The notes under the pieces are model-generated. The model did not search any database, was not told where the DNA came from, and saw only the letters and a list, made by a program, of their open reading frames with translations. Source: Trichoplax adhaerens (taxonomy: Eukaryota > Placozoa > Uniplacotomia > Trichoplacea > Trichoplacidae). Taken from it: DNA of 64,000 bases. The position numbers and the translations under genes are program-made. Positions 50,172 to 63,260 of this stretch are shown here, one piece after another; the first letter of the stretch is position 1; each line of letters begins with the position of its first letter. Location of the stretch: contig NW_002060950.1 of the NCBI RefSeq assembly GCF_000150275.1, forward strand, positions 1,910,106 to 1,974,105, read 5' to 3'.

Positions 50172-53100
50172 AAAGAATACAATACCTTATTGCTAGACTA
50201 TAATACTTTACAAATAAGCTTGTGCGAGAAATTAATATAACCAATTTTTCCATTAGTTTGATGCTTGAGCACAACTAAATAATTTGTGTGCACTTACGTG
50301 TTCATTAATATAATATGTACTTATATTTATTTTACGAGATATGTGCATATCCTTTATATATAACTTTTACATGTTGGCCAGAATTAATATAATATTAGGC
50401 TGAAAGATAGATAGAGATAACCTTGCATATAATTTAGAATAATATTAATTTAGTTATTAGATTAGAATTACATTAATTCCGTTCGTTTATAACTTCAGCT
50501 CATTAACTTCAGACGGTCTAATTAGTAACTATGATAATCGACTAATCTCGTAATTCTTTATTCTCAAATGTGTCTTTCATATCGTCGATGAATCTGGTAA
50601 AGGTGGTATAGGCTGAATAATATCTTAAACTTCTAAACAGCAATTCAATGTTGACATCAAAGCTGGCCAATAAGCTTAACCTTCTATTTATAGCGTCTTG
50701 CTGTACTGCACTTCCTTTCATTTGACATTCATCGATAATCTATTGAAAATAAGTTATAATATAAGTTATATAGGAATTAAATTTGCTTTTGTTATTCGCT
50801 ATGATTATGTATTTAATTTAAAATTACTTGATAAAGTGAATAATAACAGAAGACTGATCAGGATAGAAATATTGCTAAATTTATTCAAAGAAACTCTTTC
50901 CATTTTCCGGATAATCACGAGAATCAGTTTCAGCCCGTAGTTGTTTACTTTCATAAATTTAGCTAATTATAGTATTTCTACCCTGATTTTAAGCCAAAGT
51001 TCGCTATCGTTAGTTATAATTGGATATCAACAAGGTAAATTTTACATTCAAATATTTGGATTAGTTACTAATACTGGCTGTTTGTATGAAATTGTGTAGT
51101 ACCTTACTTTCATTACTAGGTTAGTGATAACATGGCTCTAGCGTATGAAATGTATGAATCGGACTTTTAAAACTTTGTGCAATTCTAACGGTCAAAGTCT
51201 ATCGGTCCATCATCAGAATTTAATGTATCATTTAATAAAATAAGTATTTAAATACATTCATCAATACTAAATTATGGATCCTGTGTATTAACCAATTTTA
51301 AATGTAAAAGAATTAATTTTATATGGTTTATCTTCTTTTCACATAAGGTAATATACTTACCTTTTTATAATTATTGTTATAAAATATATCAAACGTTGAA
51401 ATTCTATGGAAGTTTGTGAGGTTGACCTGATTGATATTAATAATGATTAATTAGAATGATTAATACAATAAACATTGAGCACTATTTTCAGAATAAAAAA
51501 AATTAATAGCTTCAATTACCTTGTGGGATTCCTAGCCTAAGTAATATTACTGTATTGCTAAGCTTTATAAAACAAGTACTGATGTAGTAAGACTAAATTT
51601 TAAAACTTATTTAAAGGTTGAGAATATGTTGGCATGTACGATTAACAGAAGTTATTATAAGTAATTTAATGTAGTTAGTATAGGTTTACTCTGCCCAAAA
51701 GTCAGATTTGATATTAGTCAGTAGTAACGAAGACATCATCATGCAACAATATTACCATGGTAGGAGGCATTTGTAGCAGATTATAATTAGCAAGAACCTA
51801 CTAGACATTTTAGACAGAAGTTCTAACTATAAATGTAAGATAATGTACATATGCATGTAAAGCATACGATTATTGATTAATTAACTAACGACAAATACTA
51901 ATATACTGCTTGATTATATTCTGATAAACATATAAAATTAATTTCACTACTTCATGAGCGAAAATAACTATTGATTTTGTCAAAGTTTAATTATTTTGCT
52001 GTTCTGATTTTAAATCAATGCAGTAAAATTTATTTCAGCACGTATGACTTGAAGAAGTAAGGATAATTTAATAAGTGTGATCTTCGTATAGAGATTATTA
52101 GCTTTATTTATTATAATACTTGTATAGCGGCGGGAGATTAACATTATATTAAGGTTTTAATTCTAATTCGATTGATTTGAATAGCAACATTAATTGGATA
52201 ATTTAATAAAAGAAAATTGACGATTACTAAATACATTTTTAAAGCAATTGTAAAGACGTACTTTAATCCGTCATAAATTTTGTTTGTTGTATTGTATGTA
52301 TTGCGTAGTTTATAATTGCGTTTCTTTCTATCTAGACGTTGATGTAAATTAATATTGAACCGAAAATTCATAAAGAGAAATTAATTTTCTTCATGCTATT
52401 TCCATATTCGGTTCTTCCTAATTAAGCTATTTATATACCCTCATTTGGCATAACAGTGAATTGACTACCACTAATTCGTTTAACTATGTTATTGCATGTA
52501 ATTTCTTCTATTTGAAATAACAACTTCAAATAAAGAGCTACATGTATACTAGATATATCAGCAGGATAAGAAATTACACCAACCTACAATGCAGTTCTTT
52601 TACGTCAATTACGTAAGAACTTAGACAAAGAAATCCTTGATTTCTTCCATTCTGTAGTAAAATCATTATACTATTACTATAATTGCAATCTATAACTTAA
52701 ACAGACTCAGACTTTCTTTCTGTAGAAATTTTATGTACGGCATTTTTTCTAAGGGTTGAATAATGGTTTGATGAAAAGTACGGTGATTGTTTAAATTAAA
52801 ATATCGTGATGAAATATAATAAATATTTAAAAACTGGTAATAGGAGACATAAGGTAAAGGATTTTGAAGTCTCAGTGGCCGTACTTGAAATATTAAAATA
52901 AATTAACTAATTATAACGACCCAAATTAAATCACAATAGTATTTTCTAGTCTATTCAATAAATAATATTTAAGCATAGCGGATACCATTATTAAAGCTAG
53001 TTTTGTATGAACTGTATATAATTTGATAATGCAAATTCATCTAACATATGATAATGAAACAGTACCGCTTCTAGAACCTAATATAATAGTTTCTATTACA

Positions 53101-53174
53101 TCAGTAGACGAATATACCTTAGAAATAACTTCCAGGCCTAACTGTAATACATTATTGTGGTCATATATCATTAG
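50172..53174. other. AT-rich stretch, nothing supported
   Basis: Frames at 50698-50940 (plus) and 52144-52371 (minus) are dominated by Ile, Asn, Lys and Leu and have no splice or family support. I take them as chance frames in AT-rich DNA. Confidence 0.45.
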
Positions 53175-54061
53175 TTAAGGGGAATTCCACAATGTATGGT
53201 TATAAATATTAATTGATCCGTTAATTAGCTGTGCAGAGTGAAAATTCGTTATCTTTCTTGGCTATTTTTAAGTCAATATTTTATCATGCCCAATAGATGA
53301 TCATTTAATAATAAAGGTGATGATGAGGCGATTGGTATTTATTATAATTATAAATTAACTTACAAAGTCTGCTATATTCAGTATGGCATTAATGATATGA
53401 TCGCGTGTGTCGTTTGATAGATGACAGTTTCTGTTTTGAATTTCATAATATCCCCTTAGTTCGTCTATACCTTGATTCAAGGCTTGTACTTGATACATTA
53501 ACGTGTGTAGTATGCTGAACGGCTAAAAATAAGGCATCAAGTATAGAGATATTATTTAATAAATTGAGAATAATCAATTTTATCTAAATCAATTATAATT
53601 ATCATTCCTACAATTAAGATATAATCTTTGAATAGATTCATTTAAACTAACGTATCATAAAGTCATTTTACATTTTAGATAGGTAATAAAAAGAAAGCAA
53701 TAACTAAATATGTCAACTTTAGATGTTAAAACTTATGAATCACAAACTAATTTCGGTGATATTCTTGGCAAATAGATGATTGCGTAAGAAACATTCATCG
53801 GTACTGCAATTAAATATTTACTTTTAATTGATTGCTTATTTACCTCGTCTTTAAGGGCAATATCTACATAAAGCAAGCTGCAAATCTGATTATTGCTAGC
53901 TAATAATTTATTGGCGTCATAAGCTTTCAGGCAAGTTGCATATTGCTTAATATCTTTTGATGATGCCTCCAATAAGCGTCCAATATCTACTAAATACCTC
54001 GATAAGGCTTCATCAGACGTAAAATGGAACGATGATAGACTCATAGCTATTGACGTAAGTG
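53175..54061 (-). CDS. Unrecognised helical protein, 3 exons seen, first exon missing
   Basis: Minus-strand exons 54061-53844, 53522-53364 and 53228-53175 join exactly in phase (218, 159 and 54 nt; TAA at 53177-53175). Acceptors are caattatttcag, ttatttttag and cactctgcacag; donors are gtaaat and gtaagt. The 143 residues seen are mostly amphipathic helix (SRYLVDIGRLLEASSKDIKQ, LHTLMYQVQALNQGIDELRG, DHIINAILNIADF). They end with INIYNHTLWNSP, with possible N-glycosylation sequons (NGS, NHT) if secreted. The first seen exon needs one base from an upstream exon, which I could not find. No domain or family is recognised. BAR-like or coiled-coil helices are conceivable, but nothing supports a specific call. 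Confidence 0.6.
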
Positions 54062-54655
54062 CTGAAATAATTGTTTGTAATCTTTTAGTGCTCAATATAA
54101 AAGAAGTCTCGAATCAGATAACATTATCCGAGCATCACCATCGTTATTGGTGCGATCGATATGGTGATACGAGATTAATAAATCTCTAATTATATCCTAA
54201 TTATTGAATAGTACTTCGGAAACTTATCCTGAATTCATTATTGATAGAATATAACTAGAATATTATCAAAGTAATGGTAGAATTGATCTTCTTTGAAATA
54301 ATACATAGCTAACAGATGCCAATAATGAAATTCTCATAGATTAACAATGACTTCATTGCATTGATTATGTCGATTTTAATGACCATAAAATAGCTTGTAA
54401 TCGTTCAAGCTTAGTCAGGCGTATTATAGCTACAATATTAAGTTAGAATGTTACTTTTGATTGATAGTATTATTAAGTTGATCAAATGAGATTTTTAATT
54501 GTACTTTCTAAAATTTAGAAGAATGTAATGTAAATACTGTTAAATACCAATAATACTTAATAAAATAATTTTTACAATTCATAAATTTACTACCTAAAAA
54601 CTTCCTTCAGAATAAAATTAAAAAATAAAGATATCTATATATTATTTTAGTTGAA

Positions 54656-54684
54656 GATAGATCGATAGATAGATAGATAGATAG
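54656..54684. repeat. GATA microsatellite
   Basis: A (GATA)n run of about 29 bp with one interruption (GATC near 54660). Confidence 0.9.
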
Positions 54685-55629
54685 GTAAAAAATTTATCTA
54701 AATTCGTAATTAGTAAAAAAATTATTACAGATTATTTTCATTATCGTTCTTACTTAAGTAAATGATGGCTTGATACTTGATATATTTCATATTGCTCATT
54801 GATCACTAGTTAAATTGAAATCTTCGTTAATTGAAATTTCGGTCGTATTTATAGGGTAGAAGCGGTTAGAAATAATTCAGTGGCAGGAACTTGCATACCA
54901 GTCTTCAATATTCGATATAATAATGACAACGATATCTTTTATGATAGTTTTAGATTAGTATTAATTAGTGTCGAAATTCGTCAACGATTTTTTATTGTGG
55001 TCTTAATAACGAATTGAAATACAAAATCATTGAATTTTATTCTGTCTAAATTATATGGCCATGTACATTATGGTAAGTTATTAGCTAAGAAAGCCGACTT
55101 AAAATTGGTTATTTCGTTGATAGAATTGCAAATATAAATAGAAATTGTATTAAATAAAATACTGTATCTTAGGGTAGTCCTCTATATGATGGTGTTGATC
55201 TAATAGCGCTTTATGAAATTATTTGGATATCAGAGATATTTGCCGTACTTTCTACTTCGATAACGCTCACATAACTGGTTTGATATCAATTAAGGAAGAA
55301 TTTGATATAAAGGTACGGCCTGTTAATCCATAACGGTTTATTTATGTTCAATATCTTAATTGCTTCTTATTCTTTCTAAACATTTGCATGAATCTTATTA
55401 TGACGAGAGCTAATTGCTTGCTATAGAAGATGCTATGAAAAGGATCTACGATTATAGCTTAAATAAATCGTTTACACAAGCAGTGATATAAGTAAATCGC
55501 TGGCGCATATCTGCATGTAGAAAAGAATTACGATAAAGTAAAATGTGCTAGTTCTGATGTAAAGAAACTATTTTTTAGTTACCCTATGTATATTTGGAAT
55601 CTAGAAGTATAAATTATCCTTTTTGTACC

Positions 55630-55969
55630 TGTCACGTTCTGTAATAGTTACATAATTAGTATGTTACCTTCTTTCTATATATGGTTAAATATCACGATGT
55701 TATCACGTCAGGCGTATATAGATGTAGTTATGGTACTATATTAAGGTTATCTATATATGTATTCTCATGTTGCCATACTTGGCATGATAGTCTATTTGTA
55801 ATGACTAAACTAGGGAAACCTTTCTGTTGGTGATGATCTTGTGATCTACGTCAGTAGATCAAAGGTCACAATAAAGAAAGTATATAAACTCTTCGTTTTA
55901 ACAATAAAGTTAGTTCTTCAACTTGATTACTGGGTCTCCTTGCTGAGTGTAGATCTAGTACTTGTTACA
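55630..55969 (+). mobile_element. LTR-like unit of a second family (340 bp)
   Basis: It begins TGTCACG and ends TTGTTACA. Inside are TATATAA (55881-55887), AATAAAG 15 bases further on (55903-55909), and an 8-bp inverted repeat with 4-base loop (TGATCTAC/GTAGATCA, 55842-55861) just upstream of the TATA. Five bases after the CA end, TTTGGAAGTTGTAACAG starts with TGG as a primer-binding site would. No matching target-site duplication is seen and no gag or pol frame follows, so it could be a 5' LTR remnant. The boundaries are inferred from end motifs only. Confidence 0.45.
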
Positions 55970-58900
55970 AAATTTGGAAGTTGTAACAGTGCCGGATGTT
56001 GATCCAATGAAATGTACTATGAACAGTACATCATACTGTACTAATAGTATACAAAGGAACTGATATTTACATTCTATTTGGATCATCGTATTTTTTTATT
56101 TACCGTTAGATTGTTTACGATTTTATAATGGCTATTTTTTCTAAATGAATTACTGAAAGCACATGACATACTTCTATTCAATCACGATCTAAATTACGCT
56201 GTGTTATACTAAGAACTAAATTGCGCTTAAGCTAATGTTCTTAAATTTTTTTAGCTAATTTATTTCCAAAGTTTGATGTTATATTTTATTTCCGAATATC
56301 TCCCGCACAAATACTTGATAGTTAAAATATTATAATTATAATCAATTAATCCATCATTTGATTTTATCAAAATTGATTAAAATATTATATTATTGTTATA
56401 TTACTGCCATGTAGAATATGAATCTGAACGCAGGTAACACTATGCCCACGATGTTATTATTCTTAACATTAATTAACGTATATGGAATAATTTCGAATCT
56501 GTAAACGTAGATATAGATAAAAGATTTGTTGGTGAAGATCATCAACTCTTTCTTAACCTAATGTTGTTGTTGATGCATGACCTTTCATCCCATGTTCATT
56601 ACGTAGGCTTGAAGTTTAAAATCTACTTTTAATAAATCTTTTATTATGATAATTATCAACAAAGTAGACATTTTATACAACTATGAAATCGGAAGAAAAA
56701 TTTAGAATAAAATCCCAGTGTTTCATCGCTTATTAGCTCCGATATGATTTTTTATCTCTGAATTAACTTTGAGGGTAACTTACGACATTATTTAGTGACA
56801 AGCCATTATTGAGAAATCTCAATGGGTGGAATTATTTTATATCGTCCATGGTAATATCAATATCATTTATGACATATTATTTCTTCTTCTCGCCGATTGA
56901 ATTAATATCATAGTGTTCACCCATACATAAAAAAATTCACATGTAAAATCATTCTCACTTTAATAATTAATCAATAACACTTAATGTATACAATAAGTAA
57001 GTCAGAATTATTTGTGGCGCAATCGGAATGATTAAATACGCATATAACTTTTATAAAGATTGTCTAACTAATAAATTTATTACTGCATTCTAATCTTTTT
57101 ATACATGAAAATTAAGACTGAATATTGATTAATTAATATATTATCGAAAGAGAGTGTGCATACATTAGAATATATAGCGCAAAATCTAGGGGTATTTACC
57201 ACTTAATGTTCCCCGTGTCAAAATACCTAGCAACATCACGGTTTAGATTTATTTTTAAAATTTATTTCGTCAACTCAATTCCAATATCTGTATCAAGAAA
57301 TGGGTTATGCAGATTATTCTCTTCTGGAAATATTTATATAAAAGTTTCTTATGCCAAAGAAAAAGGTAATTATAATAGCTAAAATTTGAAGAAGTTATAT
57401 TTATCGGCCCATTTCCGACGTAAGGTTATGCGACTAAATAAAGCAATGCCTATCAATTGCCATTATTAATGTTAATTTAATTCCTATAGTTTAAAAATAG
57501 AAATAACGACTGCTAGGCACTAATTAGCTAGTTAATTAGTAGATCACTTCGCTATTGTTTAGCACTATTTATATCAGATCACGTTCTTATGAGATATGTA
57601 ACTAATCAAATCATGAAGGCAGCCAGTATTGCTATAATTTTACTCTATGAAGCATGACTGCATGAGCATTATCACGCACGGAAATTTCCCCTTGTCAAAT
57701 CGAAAATTGTAGCAATTTTCAATTGATCATTTTTTATAGCAGATGCGACGTTTAAAAGTTAAATTTAAATTTTAACTTAAATGTAAATGCCATTACACTA
57801 GGCTGTTAATATAGCAAGTTATGAATCAAGACGAATACTAGCACATTATTTAACAAATTTTCTTCCAGTAATGATATATCAGTTTAAAGTATTGCAGTTG
57901 CCTATTGTACATAAAAATTGATAGTCTATAAATTAATACTAATGACATTGTCAAAAGATTAAGTTTATAGGGGAACAAAGGTATTCCATAAATCAGCATG
58001 ACGTCTTCAATAGTATTTTCTATCGCATAACTAATTAATTGTGCAAATTTTATCCTCCATAAGAGTAAAAAAGAACTTTATGCGTCTTTGGATTAAATTA
58101 AAGAACCTAAACTTTATTAGAACAACTACTTAATCTTTAAATTATGTCGGTCATCATTGAATAGATTACACCAGTATATTGTGGCTATAATTGTATTAAC
58201 GTTAACAACGCTAACAAATTATTTACTTTTTTACGGATTTGAGGGAAGAAATATGTAAAGCACAAATAGCGCTGTATGCTTATATAGAAAGGCGATAATA
58301 CTGTGTATATATACACATAGGACAATATAAAGCAGGCATATATTCGCCGGCGTGGTATATTGTCAATAAATCTAAGCTTTAAATTTCTCACAGTGAAAGA
58401 TTTCATAACTTACACCCATTAAATCACCACACGACAGATGTAAAAGTGAAAATTTATTCGGGTGTTATTGTATTAGTGAAATCGTCATATTTAAAGTATC
58501 ACGAATATCGACCTCCTCAATTTCGTTATGAGCATTTCACGAAACTGCAGCGTTGGCTGAAAAAATTTGATATATAAATAATAGATTGACAAAGGTCAAT
58601 TTGTTACGGTGAAATGAAATCACAATGAAATCTAAGTTCTTGTAGTATTTTCAACTATTGCAAACGTAACAGTAAATGTGTTATGTATTGGTGTTTCCTT
58701 TGAAAGATCCTCCTCGTTATAAAGTTTCACAATAGTACCGATACAGTAATTCCTTGTTCTAATAAAAATTTTTCTATGTGATTATTAATGGAATAAGTGG
58801 CATCATCTATTTTACTTTATAAACGTTATAGTACTACTTTTATTTCGCTCAAAATAAATTAGCAGACATTAAAAAAGTCATAAATGATATAACATCATCA

Positions 58901-59873
58901 ATCTATGAATATTTTGTAGCAGTATTAGTTTTCATATAGCTAACCCAGCAAATTTCCGAGGTGCGTTACGATTTGACGTATTATAGCTTGTTAAGCTATA
59001 TTCACTTAGGTTAATGCATAGCTGAGAATGTAAAAGGAACATTTTCCAGTACTTTAACCAAGAGCACTTTGTGACTAATTTTAGAACCACACTTCAATAT
59101 TTAAAATTCATTATGTAAGCGGTGACAACTTAAAAAGAGGAAATACGCAAATCCTCGATGAAATGTCACCTTTCTTAAATAAAATTTAATACGCTAACTT
59201 AGTCTACATCCATCTGGATTACATGAAACGCCTACTTAATTTCTGAGAATAAATAATCATAAAGCTGCATAGATCAAGTCAAGAACTTGATCAATGTTCA
59301 GAAGCTGTGCTATAAAAATCCAGGTAGATTTTAACCATGGATTACTAAAGACTATCTATCTAGTAGTACATGATTTTAATACGAAGAGTACTTAAAAAAA
59401 TGATTTATTAGCGTTATGACATATAGGTTAAAGCGAAATAAGTATCTATAACTTACAGAACGATCTATAAGAATTTTGTTTTATTAAATTTCAGTCAAGC
59501 TGCAGGTGAAAATTTTAATTATTTATTAAATTTCTAGAAGTAAGTGTGTATGCAACTGCTTATTTTAAGTCATAGACTTAAAACGTTGTTGAAATTTTAC
59601 AACTCAAAAAAGCGGAACTAAACTTATAGGGGCGGGAGAGTAGGATAAATATTTCATTCTTTACCGCTTATTGGAGCACTGTATAGACCTGCAGTTACTG
59701 ATAATGGTTCCTGTCATATGGCTTATAAAACTACGTTATACGTAATTACGTAATTAAGTAAACTGTGTGATATTAAGTCTTGCGAATCAACGTTATGAAT
59801 TCGTGATGAAATCATAGCGTTTATCCTTGTATATGGGTTAGATATTGTTACATTTATCAATGGATGAATAAAT
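55970..59873. other. AT-rich stretch, nothing supported
   Basis: No gag/pol-like sequence after the LTR-like unit, and no supported exon. The minus frame 58185-58406 lacks support. Confidence 0.45.
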
Positions 59874-59878
59874 ACCAG

Positions 59879-60507
59879 TGTCATAAAACAGCTTTGCAAC
59901 AAGATAACGCAATGTACGATCAATAAGTCAATTCCTTGAACCACGTATCAAGGAACGATATCTGCACTATCACAAACACTTTTGCTCTACTAGCAGACTA
60001 CACAAAAACTTAGACGCCTCGTATTTTACGTTAAACACTAAGTTTGAGAATCCTCTTTATTACACGATATACTGCATTTATATCTCTTCCTCAATAGTTC
60101 ATGAGTCAAAGTCAGTACGATTAACTTTGGAATCATTCACTGAATTAGATATTAATTTTAGGGGCTGCTCCCTTAATGCAGACAACAGTATTTACGAACA
60201 TAGACATCTGATGACTAATACAGAATAGTCAGATTACGATATGTCCTATCACGGAACATTTCCACGATAATTTACAATTTACCATAAGTAAGTTACAATC
60301 ACAATGATTCGAACTGTAAGTAGATGATTTGCATTCCCTATTATAAGTATTAATTTCAGTATGTGTATAAGTGTCACTGTCATAAAACGTCAGTGCTGTA
60401 TTACAACACAGTATATCCAAATTAGAAGTTAACTAAATAAGGATAGGCTAACAGAATTATCCTAACATAGATATTTCTACTCTAATACAGTATATAACAC
60501 TGTCACA
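59879..60507 (-). mobile_element. Solo LTR-like element, copy 2 (629 bp, TSD ACCAG/ACCAA)
   Basis: Nearly identical to copy 1 along its whole length and in the same orientation. Short differences include CATAAAAC for CACAAAAC and AAAAACTTAGACG for AAAGACTTAAACG. Flanks are ACCAG (59874-59878) and ACCAA (60508-60512), a 5-bp duplication with one change. The minus strand has ATATAAATG (60083-60075) and AATAAAG (60061-60055). The different flanking duplications of the two copies argue for two independent insertions, not two LTRs of one 11-kb element. No coding capacity. Confidence 0.85.
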
Positions 60508-61711
60508 ACCAACAAATAGTTATTATCAAAAGAATTTATTTCAAATCATAAAGATAGTGATAGTAAATTATCAGTATGCGTTAGATTGCCAATTTTCCGA
60601 TACCACATTATCCATCTTACTGTTATAAATGAGACTACGAAAAGTTAGATGATCGTAAGACAAATCGTGTAGTGTGGCTTATACATATTTTATTGTACCG
60701 AGCATATCTTGGCGCGGTAGACTAATATAGAAAAGTTCAACTTTAAAGTCTAAAACTTCAATGGTGAAATTTGTATCGAGCAGCTTATATTAATGTATTC
60801 ATGTGTTGTATCACGATAGTCTTTCAAGAAAGAAAAGGATTTTGCTCCTTTTAGTTGTTACATTTTAAGATATTTTATCTGTTTGAAATAGAATTAACGC
60901 TAAAATTAACTAAGTAAAAATTACTCAGTCTTATTTTAAAACTAGTTCTTCTACCATATCTGATAGTGAATTTAGCTGCTTAATGCAATACTAATTGTTT
61001 ATTTATCAATTAGAATGCTATTTCAGCGAAATACTATAAAAATGATGCTATAAATTATAGATGAGAATTTGGTTAAGAATAATGGATCGCATATTAGTCA
61101 AATTGATATCTTATGGATGTGATTTGCTATACAAAATTGTTTTGATGATCTAAATTGATAAATTAGATTTGAGGAAAGTCAGTAACATTACAAAATAATC
61201 CACTCATCTTCTCATGGGTGATATTATCAACTAGGCTGCTGAATGAAAAATCTTTCTCATAATGCGCCATCGTATGCTAATTTTCCAGGCGTAAATAAAA
61301 TATTACAGAAATATTTCATCAGTTCCAAATTGGTAAAATGACTTAAAGTACTAGCAACACTTTCAGAATTAGAGAAATAGTACATTTTCTTGACGTCAAG
61401 AGCAGCAATAGTATTCTGGGTTATCAATTGTAATCACGTATCTCTTAGTCTCTCTTTAATAGTGTAATATGTCTGAGAGGACAGTAGAGTAATTTACCTA
61501 ATTATTGATTAAACTAGATATTCGATTTCAATATTCGCATTTGACTTAAACTATTTATTACACAATGTAACAGTAAGAATACTAAAATAATACATTTGTG
61601 TCACGGTACGAACTACTGTGAAGAAATAGCTATCTAAATTTGGTTAGTATAATATAGTGATCATATATTACAACTAGTTACTTACAATAGGAATTACTCT
61701 AATTATAAATG

Positions 61712-62040
61712 TGTTACAGTAAATTTGGTACTGTGCTGTAATGTGCACTGAAATGATTCTGTGAATGGACATATTGTAGTCCGACTGTGAAAAATTAGTT
61801 AGTAGATGCTCTCACATAAGTATTTTTATAAGATGACTCATGAATGTTAGCTGCTGTAGAAGGGTATATAAGCCCATCAGATAGTTGAATAAAGTAGTTC
61901 TCAATTGTCTAGTTGAGTTTAACGTAGAATCAAAGGCGTCTAAATTCTTGTGAGGTAGTTAAGGGATACTGAATCTCGGAGACTATAGTAATTTAGGCTT
62001 TTGTTTTACGTTATCCTTGTCACGAAGCTGGTTTGTGATA
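61712..62040 (+). mobile_element. Diverged, shortened third copy of the LTR family, opposite orientation (329 bp)
   Basis: Starts TGTTACAGT like the minus strand of copies 1 and 2. It has TATATAAG (61865-61872) and AATAAAG (61888-61894), then AGTTCTCAATTGTC, GTTTAACGTA, GGCGTCTAA and CTTGTG, all in the same order as in the minus strand of copies 1 and 2. It ends ACGTTATCCTTG..GAAGCTGGTTTGTGATA, matching GCGTTATCTTG..AAAGCTGTTTTGTGACA. About 300 bp of the U3-like part is missing. No clear target-site duplication remains (AAATG / ATTTG). Confidence 0.7.
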
Positions 62041-62739
62041 ATTTGAAAAATTGATTTTTATATTACTAGATAATAGTATTACTTCTACGCTCAGGTAATT
62101 TTAATGACAATTATATAATAGACTAAGTAAGATTTAAGGTATAACCATTCGTAGCGAGTTGTTTGCATATTTAAAGTTCATTTTACTAATATGAAATTTA
62201 TTGTTATAATGTGATGCTGCATAACATACTAACGTTACTAATGGAGATGTAAATGAACTTCCACAGAGCTATCATAAAGAACTTGCTAGCTTGGTCAATG
62301 TTTAAATATTTGGTTATAATAAACAGAAGTGCTTAGTTATTGCATGTTAAGCATGGTTTACTTGCCATTAAAAAATACCTTCCATTTTACTGCTAATTTT
62401 ATTCATCAATCTGCAAATCAGATGATATTTCTGTTGCAAGAATATATTGCCATGTTATAAAATACCGTTTTATGATGTTTGTCGTTTACTATTTATTTTT
62501 TTAACTATTTTTGATACATATTTCAAATCCGCTCTCATCAAGCTAAAGATTTTTACATTTTATACCACTCGATCTGTAAATGGATTAGTGTTCAACTAAA
62601 TTATAATCCTTATATCATAAAGTATAGGTATTCATATATAATATTCTACTTCAATATTCTTTACTTCCTGTGATATATACCAATCACGAAATTCCAAATT
62701 TTAGAAAAATAAGGGCTTTATTGAATCTTATACAAAGAT

Positions 62740-63260
62740 TAACTACACAGCTCTACTCTAGCCGAATACTACTTCTAAAGACTTCTACAACGAACTAACA
62801 GAATAATCTAAAGTTGCATGCTTTTATACTTTTCGTAGCATTCGCAGCTACAATCCGCATGGCAACCTTTTACCTTATTTTACACATAGTTAAATTATTC
62901 TTAGTAAGACTATTCTACTGCGGACCATCATTAATCCAATATAGATACGACTACAGTACTTACGTAGACATTATTCACACCAGCCAAAGTACAATGAATT
63001 AACCATATCCTAATATATGATTTACAGTTCTATTTTTACCTATAGCCATATTAGTAACTCAACAGCTTACTGTATATAGTCATCTGTACTCTAGCATAGC
63101 GTCTCTACCACTACAGTCTATAGTTACAGCTACCAAATATCTCTTAGGATAAATATCTACCGTACATTATACTACACATGGCTAACGGTCTACAATCACA
63201 ATACTAAGTTACATTACACTTCCCTTCTTTAGTTATGACAATTCCGACTAATTCAATGAA
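62740..63260. other. Island with C well above G on the plus strand
   Basis: This stretch has visibly more C than G on the plus strand, unlike its neighbours, and fewer T runs. One frame is open at 62814-63002. No splice signals or clear family. A nuclear copy of organelle DNA or an old transposon part is possible but unproven. Confidence 0.3.

Noticed and set aside
60229-60420. Minus-strand frame of 63 codons
   Set aside because: It lies wholly inside LTR-like copy 2, and the matching stretch of copy 1 does not keep it as a sensible protein.
49534-60507. One 11-kb retrotransposon bounded by the two 630-bp copies
   Set aside because: Each copy has its own target-site duplication, no gag/pol lies between them, and an unrelated spliced gene lies in the interval.
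62814-63002. 62-codon frame taken as a mitochondrial gene
   Set aside because: Similarity to a mitochondrial subunit is only a few residues, in another frame and with stops. Kept only as a low-interest note.
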